NCBI GenBank assembly: GCA_965369635.1
Contig: CBDURC010000187.1
Span: forward strand, 1 to 6,104
Origin: UBA3071 sp965369635
GTDB taxonomy: Bacteria; Chloroflexota; Anaerolineae; UBA3071
Reading direction: 5' to 3'
DNA: 6,104 nt
Shown: positions 1 through 5,637 of the stretch, piece by piece
Layout: each line of letters begins with the position of its first letter
How positions within the stretch are numbered: position 1 is the stretch's first letter
Notes under the pieces: generated by a model
Told to the model about the DNA's origin: nothing
Databases searched by the model: none
Seen by the model: only the letters and a program-made list of their open reading frames with translations
Translations under genes and position numbers: made by a program

Positions 1-279
1 CCTCGAGGGCGGCTCTGGCGAGAGTATCTCGTTTTGAGCAGCTATTTGCCGCACAGGCCGCCCCCGGGACGGGGGCTGGGAGCATAGGCTGAGCAGTAAC
101 CTCTTACGAGCCCTAAGGACGCTCGAACGCACTCCCTACCAAAGACCACAGGCAACTTGCTCACACCGCCGCCACAAGGAGTTCGAAGCGTTCTTCTCTA
201 GATCGTGTGCTCGGGACAAGGTTGTTATCAAGCGAGCCATTATATCTTCTACTTGAATCGGTTGAGCAATGTCGGCCGC
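1..279. other. Region downstream of hdrA, no supported gene
   Basis: No recognisable protein is encoded on either strand. A 34-codon minus-strand frame (136-240, beginning MARLITTLSRAHDLEKNA) starts 39 bases after the hdrA stop, with only a weak GAAG upstream; I do not recognise it. A perfect TATAAT on the minus strand at 239-244 overlaps that ATG, with a poor TTGCTC box 19 bases upstream, so it may instead be a weak promoter for a gene outside the window. No intrinsic terminator follows hdrA, so the operon transcript may continue left. Confidence 0.5.
60..76. repeat. Perfect G/C-rich hairpin downstream of hdrA
   Basis: GCCCCCG (60-66) and CGGGGGC (70-76) are perfectly complementary around a 3-base loop. 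Neither strand has a T-tract after the stem, so it is not a canonical intrinsic terminator. It lies about 200 bases beyond the hdrA stop and could slow RNA polymerase or protect a 3' end. Confidence 0.6.
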
Positions 280-3200
280 TTACCTCACCACCATCTCCGC
301 CGGACGGAGCAGTGCCCCAAGTTGCAGCAGCAACTGCTGGTCGCTGTAGCCGTGCAGGGTCATGGCCCGGCCCCGGCAGGCGGCCACGCACACGCCGCAC
401 CCCTTGCACAGCGCCGGGTTGATCTCCGCCACCGGCTGGCCCCGCTGCTCTATCATCTCGATGGACCCGAAGGGACAGACCTCCACGCACAGCCCGCAGG
501 CCACGCAGCGCAGCGACAGCACCTCCGCCGTGATGGGCTCGATCTCCACGCTGCCCCGCTGCAGAAGACCCAGCGCCTGCGCCGCCGCCCCGCTGGCCTG
601 CGCCACCGTGTCGGGAATGTCCTTCGGCGCCTGGCACGTGCCGGCCAGGAAGATGCCCTCCGTCGCCGTCTCCACCGGCCGCAGCTTGGGATGCGCCTCC
701 AAGAAGAAGCCATCCTTGCCGCGGGTGATGTGGAAGAGTTGCGCCACCTCCTCGGCGTCCGTGGCAGGCACCATGGCTGTGGCCAACACCACCATGTCCA
801 CCGGGATCTCCACGATCTCCCCCAGCAGCGTTTCCTCGGCGCGTACCAGCAGCCGCCCGCCTTCCGTTCCCTCCACCTGAGCCCCCTTGCCGCGGATGAA
901 GATCACGCCCTCTTCCTGCACGCGGTCGTAGAACTCGGTGTAGCCCTTGCCGTAGGCGGTGATGTCGAAGTAGAACTCGTACACCTCAGCATGCGTCTTC
1001 TCGCGGATCAAGTGGGCCAGCTTCATCGAATACATGCAGCAGACCCTTGAACAATAGGCGTTGTGCTGGCGGTCGCGGCTGCCGATGCAATGCAGAATGG
1101 CCACGCTCTGCGGCTCCCGCCCATCCTTCAAGCGGATTGCCCCGGACGTCGGCCCGCCAGCGTTGGTCAGCCGCTCCACCTCCAGCGCCGTGTACACGTT
1201 CTCCAGCCGCCCGTAGCCGTACTGAGGCATCGTGCGGGCATCGTACATCTCGAAGCCGGTGGCCAAGATGATGGTACCTACGTCGATCTCCTCGACCTGC
1301 TCCTCCATGTCGTGGTTGATGGCGCCTGGCTCGCAGGCGTACCAGCAGCTCAAGCATTCGGAGCAGTGGCCACAGGCCAGACAGCGCGCCGCCTCCGCCT
1401 GCGCCAGCTCATCCGTGTAGCCCCTGCTCACCTCGTGGAAACTGCGCAGCCGCTTGTCCACCTCCATCTCTGGCACGCCCTGGCGCGGCGTCAACTCAAC
1501 CTCGCCTCTCCGTTCAAGATCGTCCACTTCCTCAGCTGTCAAGTGGACCACAGGCAACTCCGGCATGGGCGGCCGTTCCAGCGGTTCACCCTGCAGGCAA
1601 CGGTGGATGCTCTCTGCAGCCGTATGGCCCGAGGCGATAGAGTCGATGACAAACGCCGTTCCACGCACGGCATCGCCGCCGGCGAACACGTTGGGCCGCG
1701 TCGTGGCCAACGTGTCGGGATACACGACGATGCGATCGTCGCTAGTCAGTTCCACGCCAGCATCGGCAGGGATGAAGGCCAGACCGGCACGCTGCCCGAC
1801 GGAGAAGATGATGTTGTCGCAGGGCACGAGATACTCCGAGCCGGGTATGGCTACCGGCCGCGGCCGGCCGCTCGCGTCGGGCTCTCCCAACTCCATGCGC
1901 ACGCAGCGCACGCCGACCACAGTCCCGTTCCCGTCGCTGACCACCTCGATAGGGTTGGAGAGGAAGTTGAACACAACGCCTTGCTCCACAGAGTGGCGTT
2001 CGACCTCCTCATCTCCTGTCGCCTCCGCTCGCGAGCGGCTGTATTGGCTGTGCTCCTCGCTGCCCAGCCGCACAGCCGTGCGAGCCACGTCCATGGCCAC
2101 GTCACCAGCACCGACGACCACCACTTTGTCGCCCAGTTCGGGCGGCTTTCCCATTCGTACCTCTCGCAGGAACCGGGTATTGATGATCACTCCGTCCAGA
2201 TCAGCCCCTGGTATAGGCAGACGCAGGCCTTTGTGAGCGCCCACGGCGATGAGCACCGCATCGTAGCCTTGCTCGAAGAGATCGTTCAGGTTCTCCACGG
2301 GGTGGTTGAGCCGCAGGTCCACTCCCAGGTCGACTATGTCGGCGATCTCCCGCTCAATGATCTCGGTGGGCAGGCGGTATGCAGGGACGCCCACACGCAG
2401 CATTCCCCCGGCCACCGGCAGCGCCTCAAAGACCGTCACCGGATAGCCAAGCCTCACCAGGTCCTGCGCCGCAGTCAGACCGCACGGACCCGCGCCGATG
2501 ATGGCCACCTGCTTGTCGTACTTCACATCGCATGGCTCCAGTGGCACGCGGGGCTCGGCGTACACCTTGTCGGTGACAAAGCGCTTCAGAGCACGGATGT
2601 CCACCGGCTCGTCCACCAGGGCTCGGTTGCAGGCGTCCTCGCAGCGATGGTTGCAGATGCGCCCGCAGATCCCAGGGAAGGGGTTGTCTTCCTTGATGAC
2701 CCGCATCGCATCCTTGTAGCGTCCTTCGCGGATCAGTGAGATGTAGCCCTGAGCGCGCTGGCCGGTGGGACAGGCATCGCGGCAGGGGGAAATGCCCAGC
2801 TTGTCAACAACAAAGGCATTTGGGACGGCCTGGGGAAAGGAGCGATAAGCGGCCCGCCGATCAATCAGGCCTTGCTCATAGAGGTTTGACCGGGCGGGGA
2901 TGATGACGGGGCAAACCTCGCGGCAATCTCCGCAGCCGGTGCACTTCTCCACATCCACATAGCGCGGCTTGTGCTTCACCGAGACCTGGAAGTTCCCGAC
3001 GTACCCCTTCACATCCGCCACCTCGCTGTAGGTCATGAGGTGGATGTTGGGGTGGGCAGATACGTCCACCATCTTCGGGGTGAGGATACAGGCCGAGCAA
3101 TCGAGAGTGGGGAAGGTCTTGTCGAGTTGGGCCATGTGCCCGCCGATGGAGGGCTGCCGTTCTACCAGGTAGACGGGGAAGCCGGCGTTGCCGATGTCCA

Positions 3201-3666
3201 GCGCCGCCTGGATGCCAGCGATGCCGCCGCCCACCACCAGCGCCGCCTGCGTCACCGGCTCCTGGCGAGGGTAGAGCGGCCGGTGCTGCCACACTCGCTC
3301 CACGGCAGCACGGATCAGGTCCTTGGCCTTCTCCGTGGCCAGGGGGATGTCGCTGTGCACCCAGGAGCAGTGCTCGCGGATGTTGGCCACCTCCAGGAAG
3401 TAGGGGTTCAACCCCGCTTTCTGGAGAGCGGCGCGGAAGGTGCGCTCGTGCATGCGTGGCGAGCAGGCCCCGACCACCACCCGGTCCAACCCCAGTTCAA
3501 CGATGTCCTGACGGATGGTCTCTTGGCCGGGGTCGGAGCAGGTGTACTTGTTGGTGCGGGCCACGACCACTCCCTCCAACCGGCGGGCGTACTCGGCCAC
3601 CTCCTCCACATCCACCGTGGCGGCGATGTTGGATCCGCAGTAGCAGATGTATACGCCGATCTTCAT
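280..3666 (-). CDS. hdrA: HdrA-like electron-bifurcating FeS flavoprotein with an internal GltD/NfnB-like NAD(P)H-oxidoreductase module
   Basis: This 1128-residue protein far exceeds ordinary HdrA (about 650). Residues 1-135 are the HdrA N-terminal domain (C8, C10, C43, C68, C100; CSDPGQE and ACSPRMHE). Next comes the FAD fold (GGGIAG 146-151, acidic E169, DCSAC 189-193) and a first ferredoxin site (C242, C245, C248, C252). Residues about 290-760 are inserted and GltD-like: CRDACPTG (C295, C299), CGRIC...C...C (C334, C338, C342, C346), FAD Rossmann GAGPCG 391-396, nucleotide Rossmann GAGDVA 519-524 and FAGGD 661-665. HdrA resumes with a cysteine-rich site (C762-C778), CIGSRD plus YCSRVCC (860-877), and two C-terminal clusters (C1054-C1064; C1087-C1097). 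Start ATG overlaps the hdrB stop (ATGA), with GGAGGAGG seven bases upstream. By family knowledge, HdrA FAD bifurcates electrons; NAD(P)H use by the insert is inferred. It could be annotated simply as an FAD-dependent oxidoreductase. Cytoplasmic; no signal peptide or membrane segment seen. Confidence 0.95.
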   Translation of the reverse strand: MKIGVYICYCGSNIAATVDVEEVAEYARRLEGVVVARTNKYTCSDPGQETIRQDIVELGLDRVVVGACSPRMHERTFRAALQKAGLNPYFLEVANIREHCSWVHSDIPLATEKAKDLIRAAVERVWQHRPLYPRQEPVTQAALVVGGGIAGIQAALDIGNAGFPVYLVERQPSIGGHMAQLDKTFPTLDCSACILTPKMVDVSAHPNIHLMTYSEVADVKGYVGNFQVSVKHKPRYVDVEKCTGCGDCREVCPVIIPARSNLYEQGLIDRRAAYRSFPQAVPNAFVVDKLGISPCRDACPTGQRAQGYISLIREGRYKDAMRVIKEDNPFPGICGRICNHRCEDACNRALVDEPVDIRALKRFVTDKVYAEPRVPLEPCDVKYDKQVAIIGAGPCGLTAAQDLVRLGYPVTVFEALPVAGGMLRVGVPAYRLPTEIIEREIADIVDLGVDLRLNHPVENLNDLFEQGYDAVLIAVGAHKGLRLPIPGADLDGVIINTRFLREVRMGKPPELGDKVVVVGAGDVAMDVARTAVRLGSEEHSQYSRSRAEATGDEEVERHSVEQGVVFNFLSNPIEVVSDGNGTVVGVRCVRMELGEPDASGRPRPVAIPGSEYLVPCDNIIFSVGQRAGLAFIPADAGVELTSDDRIVVYPDTLATTRPNVFAGGDAVRGTAFVIDSIASGHTAAESIHRCLQGEPLERPPMPELPVVHLTAEEVDDLERRGEVELTPRQGVPEMEVDKRLRSFHEVSRGYTDELAQAEAARCLACGHCSECLSCWYACEPGAINHDMEEQVEEIDVGTIILATGFEMYDARTMPQYGYGRLENVYTALEVERLTNAGGPTSGAIRLKDGREPQSVAILHCIGSRDRQHNAYCSRVCCMYSMKLAHLIREKTHAEVYEFYFDITAYGKGYTEFYDRVQEEGVIFIRGKGAQVEGTEGGRLLVRAEETLLGEIVEIPVDMVVLATAMVPATDAEEVAQLFHITRGKDGFFLEAHPKLRPVETATEGIFLAGTCQAPKDIPDTVAQASGAAAQALGLLQRGSVEIEPITAEVLSLRCVACGLCVEVCPFGSIEMIEQRGQPVAEINPALCKGCGVCVAACRGRAMTLHGYSDQQLLLQLGALLRPAEMVVR

Positions 3667-4538
3667 TCCAGTGCCTCCTCCAGGCCAACCTCAGCCAATA
3701 AGTCAAAGGGCGTGACGACGTTGTACTTCAAGCCCAGACGCTCTCCGTCAAGGCCCAGGGCCAGTCCCATAAGCTGGGTGAAATAAAAGATGGGAAGGTT
3801 GAAGCGCATACCCAGCCGCCGCCCGATGGTGCTCTGATAGGTGTCGAGCAAGAGGGCACACAAGGGGCAAGCCAGGGCCAGGCAGTTAGCTCCTTGCTCC
3901 CGTGCCTTGCGAAGCAAGTGGCCGGTCAGGTCGAAGGCCACCTCGGGCGAAGGCATCATCACTGCCCCGCCACAGCATCGGGTTTTGTAAGCGTAAGGCA
4001 CCACCTCCGCGCCAAGAGCGGCCATCAATCTGTCCATGGAGGTAGGATCCTCGGGGTCATCGAAGCCACCGTAGGGGCGACTGATGAGGCAGCCGTAATA
4101 GCAAGCCACCCGCAGTCGGCGAAGCGGCCGTTTGACTGCAGTGACTGTGGCCCCGAGATCGTTGGTCAGTACCTCCAGAGCGTGGTTCACGGCAGGGAGC
4201 GATCCCAGCGGCTGCCCGCCCAACAACCTCTGCACCCGCATGTTCAATTGGGAATCCTCGTCAAGGCTCTGGCGCGCCCGACGCAGATGTTCGTAGCATC
4301 CGCTACAAGGAGCCATCACGGTGTCCGATCCGGATCGTTTGGCCTGGCGGAAGTTGCGGGCAGCCAGGACCGCCGACAAGGTGGGATCTGTGTTCGCCGC
4401 CGCGGTAGCTCCACAGCAATTCCAGTCGGATACCTCCACCAACTCCACGTCCAGTTCCTGACAGACTGCTCGCACGGAGAGATCATACTCTCTGGCGCTG
4501 GTCTCAAGACTGCATCCGGGATAGTATGCGTACCTCAA
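3663..4538 (-). CDS. hdrB: HdrB-like CoB-CoM heterodisulfide reductase subunit B (two CCG domains)
   Basis: 291 residues, the usual HdrB length (about 290-300). Two cysteine-rich CCG domains are complete. The first has C9, C41-C42, C78 and C81 (C-x31-CC-x35-C-x2-C); the second has C150, C188-C189, C224 and C227 (C-x37-CC-x34-C-x2-C). In methanogen HdrB these motifs hold two non-cubane [4Fe-4S] clusters that reduce the CoM-S-S-CoB disulfide. In bacteria the true substrate is unknown, so a disulfide or other thiol-linked acceptor is inference. The start is TTG, overlapping the hdrC stop by four bases (TTGA), with GGGAGG eight bases upstream; the first residues (RYAYYPGCS) match the family N-terminus. 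The stop overlaps the hdrA ATG, so the gene is translationally coupled on both sides. No transmembrane segment is evident. Other CCG-domain proteins (GlpC, LutA, SdhE types) are alternatives, but hdrC and hdrA as neighbours favour HdrB. Confidence 0.95.
   Translation of the reverse strand: MRYAYYPGCSLETSAREYDLSVRAVCQELDVELVEVSDWNCCGATAAANTDPTLSAVLAARNFRQAKRSGSDTVMAPCSGCYEHLRRARQSLDEDSQLNMRVQRLLGGQPLGSLPAVNHALEVLTNDLGATVTAVKRPLRRLRVACYYGCLISRPYGGFDDPEDPTSMDRLMAALGAEVVPYAYKTRCCGGAVMMPSPEVAFDLTGHLLRKAREQGANCLALACPLCALLLDTYQSTIGRRLGMRFNLPIFYFTQLMGLALGLDGERLGLKYNVVTPFDLLAEVGLEEALE
3674..3681 (-). promoter_or_regulatory. Ribosome-binding site of hdrA
   Basis: The minus strand reads GGAGGAGG, seven bases before the hdrA ATG at 3664-3666. 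It is embedded in the last codons of hdrB, consistent with coupled translation. Confidence 0.8.
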
Positions 4539-5098
4539 GGCTCTTTCCTCCCCTCTTCCCAGCGGTTGAAGATCTCCCGCAATTCACCGTAACCGTCAAT
4601 CCGATGGGGCAGAAAAGCCAGCTTGTGGCGGCGCAGCATATCCAGACCGACCGGTATCTGCTTAACGAGGTCCAGAGGATTGGTGCGCAACTTGTAACGC
4701 AAAAGCATTTCCAGTTCAAACATGCGGCCATCGCGTTTGACGATATGGAGAAAGGTCCGCTCGAAGGCAGTGCTTTTCACGGACACGAACCCCTTTTCCA
4801 CGGCGAGACGTCGCAGGCTGGCCATCAAGTCGGTGATCTCGATCTCGCGAGGGCAACGCACGGCGCACACGTAACACGCCGCACAGACCCAGATGGTTCG
4901 GCTGGACAATACCGCCTCCTCCCGCCCCAACTGGATCAGGTGCATGAGCTCTCGTGGGGTACGGTCCATGGCCTCGACCGCAGGGCAGGAGCCGGAGCAG
5001 GTGCCGCATTGATAGCAGGTGATCACCCGGTCGCCCCCGTGCAGCGCCGACACGGTGGCCAGAAAGGACTCGGCCGGGTGTGCAAGCGGATTGGACAT
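4535..5098 (-). CDS. hdrC: HdrC-like heterodisulfide reductase subunit C (two [4Fe-4S] ferredoxin motifs)
   Basis: 187 residues, the typical HdrC size. Two classical [4Fe-4S] motifs are intact: C28, C31, C34, C38 followed by P, and C72, C75, C78, C82 followed by P. The sequences CYQCGTCSGSCP and CAACYVCAVRCP are characteristic of HdrC. After the clusters come a helical stretch and a tail resembling other HdrC proteins (RTNPLDLV near residue 140). In the family, HdrC relays electrons between HdrA and the catalytic subunit HdrB in the cytoplasm. The start at 5098 is chosen because AAAGGAG lies eight bases upstream. An in-frame Met at 5236 would add 46 residues of non-family sequence and is not supported. 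It is the first gene of the operon, its TGA overlaps the TTG start of hdrB, and the nearest consensus promoter is about 410 bases upstream. Confidence 0.95.
   Translation of the reverse strand: MSNPLAHPAESFLATVSALHGGDRVITCYQCGTCSGSCPAVEAMDRTPRELMHLIQLGREEAVLSSRTIWVCAACYVCAVRCPREIEITDLMASLRRLAVEKGFVSVKSTAFERTFLHIVKRDGRMFELEMLLRYKLRTNPLDLVKQIPVGLDMLRRHKLAFLPHRIDGYGELREIFNRWEEGRKEP
4547..4552 (-). promoter_or_regulatory. Ribosome-binding site of hdrB, supporting a TTG start
   Basis: The minus strand reads GGGAGG, eight bases before the TTG at 4536-4538. It lies inside the 3' end of hdrC. Together with the family-like N-terminus, this supports the rare TTG start and translational coupling with hdrC. 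Confidence 0.8.
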
Positions 5099-5349
5099 CT
5101 GTCGGTCTCCTTTCGGTGGATGCCAAGAACAGAGAGAGACGCCACACGTTCTGCTTAGTACTAGAACCGCACCTTGTTTCATTTCGCTCACAGGACGGCG
5201 CCATGAGCCTCCAGTCAGCGCTCTTTCGCTCATCAAACCATCATCAGAGCATAGGTGACGAGCGGTTCGGTGATTGATTTGGCATAGGTGCGGCTGTAGT
5301 ATTAAGCTGTGAGCCTATTTAGCTCTATTCATCGCAGAACTCGAATAAC
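5099..5349. other. Intergenic region upstream of hdrC
   Basis: No gene is supported here. Apart from the hdrC ribosome-binding site, I see no consensus promoter: a TTGATG hexamer and several TAATAC/CTAAAT-like boxes occur on the minus strand but lack partners at proper spacing. If the hdr transcript begins at the promoter at 5513-5541, this is the distal part of a roughly 410-base leader after the terminator. The stretch nearest 5349 is more AT-rich than the hdr genes. Confidence 0.6.
5107..5113 (-). promoter_or_regulatory. Ribosome-binding site of hdrC
   Basis: The minus strand reads AAAGGAG here, eight bases before the ATG at 5096-5098. It fixes the hdrC start against the in-frame upstream Met at 5236, which would place 46 unrelated residues before the conserved N-terminus. 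Confidence 0.85.
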
Positions 5350-5392
5350 AAAAAACGCCTTCGCCGTGAGATACAGATCTCACATTGAAGGC
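5350..5392 (-). terminator. Intrinsic (Rho-independent) terminator, minus strand
   Basis: A hairpin forms from GCCTTC (5357-5362) with GAAGGC (5387-5392) and GTGAGAT (5366-5372) with ATCTCAC (5377-5383). A 3x3 internal loop separates the two helices and the loop is four nucleotides. On the minus strand the stem is followed by GTTTTTTG, a run of six T residues. No T-tract follows on the plus strand, so it acts leftward. It lies between the consensus promoter and hdrC, about 250 bases before the hdrC start. Confidence 0.8.
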
Positions 5393-5405
5393 ATTCGTGA
5401 CCCTG

Positions 5406-5440
5406 TCGGTGAAGATGCCACCCATGAGCATCTTCACAGA
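5406..5440. repeat. Strong inverted repeat / hairpin
   Basis: The arms GTGAAGATGC (5409-5418) and GCATCTTCAC (5428-5437) are perfectly complementary around a 9-base loop. After one mismatch, two further base pairs extend the stem at 5406-5407 with 5439-5440. The left arm and loop contain one copy of the 15-base direct repeat. There is no adjacent T-tract, so it is not a terminator by itself. Confidence 0.8.
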
Positions 5441-5500
5441 TATTCTGCTATCGTTTAGGGTAGCTTTCTTCTTTACTCGGGGCTGGAAGATGCCACCCAT
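5411..5500. repeat. Pair of 15-bp direct repeats, 75 bp apart
   Basis: GAAGATGCCACCCAT occurs at 5411-5425 and again at 5486-5500. Both copies lie in the putative RNA segment (ATGGGTGGCATCTTC in the transcribed sense). They may be duplicated RNA motifs, protein-binding sites, or leftovers of a small mobile element. No third copy was noticed in the window. Confidence 0.85.
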
Positions 5501-5512
5501 ACGCAATTTGCG

Positions 5513-5541
5513 ATTATACAGCCCAACAAGGGACTTGTCAA
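5513..5541 (-). promoter_or_regulatory. Consensus sigma70-type promoter directed toward hdrCBA
   Basis: On the minus strand, TTGACA (5536-5541) is followed by a 17-base spacer (5519-5535) and TATAAT (5513-5518). Both hexamers match the bacterial consensus exactly with ideal spacing. Transcription would run leftward from about 5506 through a repeat-containing segment into the terminator at 5350-5392, and on to hdrC if termination is bypassed. The -35 box overlaps one arm of an inverted repeat, and a second small inverted repeat lies in the spacer, so repressor or transposase binding could control it. Alternatively the -35 box belongs to an outward-facing end of the neighbouring insertion sequence, forming a hybrid promoter. 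I found no comparably good promoter between 5099 and 5349. The hexamers are seen directly; activity and target are inferred. Confidence 0.75.
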
Positions 5542-5562
5542 GTTTAGAATGTCATAAACTTG
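5526..5562. repeat. Overlapping inverted repeats at the promoter / possible IS end or operator
   Basis: CAAGTTTA (5539-5546) and TAAACTTG (5555-5562) form an 8-bp inverted repeat with an 8-base spacer. Immediately beside it, ACAAG (5526-5530) and CTTGT (5534-5538) form another, and ACTTG-T-CAAGT (5533-5543) bridges the two. The core CAAG/CTTG therefore appears four times in alternating orientation. The cluster lies 76 bases upstream of the transposase start and overlaps the minus-strand -35 box and spacer. A transposase-binding or terminal region of the element, or an operator, are both plausible. Confidence 0.7.
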
Positions 5563-5624
5563 GTACTACAACTGCATTTGTGCAAACCGCTCTTCTCGGC
5601 CACAATAGCGGCGACACCATAGCC

Positions 5625-5630
5625 AAGGAG
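5625..5630 (+). promoter_or_regulatory. Ribosome-binding site of the transposase gene
   Basis: AAGGAG lies seven bases before the ATG at 5638-5640 and fixes the transposase start. No convincing plus-strand promoter was found upstream of it. Confidence 0.75.
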
Positions 5631-5637
5631 AGTGGGT

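Larger units (their letters stand above)
5350..5506 (-). ncRNA. Predicted structured small RNA or attenuated leader of hdrCBA (about 155 nt)
   Basis: This interval is bounded by a consensus promoter and an intrinsic terminator on the same strand. It contains two direct copies of a 15-mer (5486-5500 and 5411-5425). A segment at 5428-5435 can pair with the GCATCTTC part of either copy: with the near copy it forms a 10-bp hairpin with a 9-nt loop, with the far copy an alternative 8-bp helix. A 5-bp pairing of 5457-5461 with 5400-5404 could enclose the near hairpin. A 63-codon frame opens almost at the predicted 5' end, but it runs through the terminator to 5315 and resembles nothing I know, so a non-coding role is preferred. 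I do not recognise a known riboswitch class. The boundaries are inferred from the promoter and the T-tract. Confidence 0.45.

Noticed and set aside
60..76. G/C hairpin as hdrA terminator
   Set aside because: There is no T-tract on either side, and it lies about 200 bases past the hdrA stop.
3..92. Plus-strand open frame at the left edge that could be the 3' end of a gene
   Set aside because: Only about 29 codons are visible, rich in Ala and Gly, with no motif; it cannot be distinguished from chance in GC-rich DNA.
205..1050. 281-codon plus-strand frame opposite the end of hdrA
   Set aside because: It is a mirror of the GC-rich hdrA coding strand; the composition is rich in His, Arg, Leu and Ala with no domain, while the minus-strand product has clear HdrA motifs.
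1063..2739. 558-codon plus-strand frame opposite hdrA
   Set aside because: It is antisense to the well-supported GltD-like domain, lacks recognisable motifs, and has the low-complexity composition of an antisense shadow.
5099..5236. N-terminal extension of HdrC starting at 5236
   Set aside because: The 46 added residues do not resemble HdrC, and a good Shine-Dalgarno sequence stands directly before the Met at 5098.
5411..5500. T-box-like GGGTGGCA motif in the minus-strand leader
   Set aside because: The resemblance is limited to a few bases. The rest of the T-box sequence (ACCGCGG) and a Stem I are missing, and the downstream genes are not amino-acid related.
5315..5506. 63-codon minus-strand frame containing MGGIF twice
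   Set aside because: The repetition simply reflects the 15-bp DNA direct repeat. The frame runs through an intrinsic terminator, has no ribosome-binding site, and resembles no family I know.
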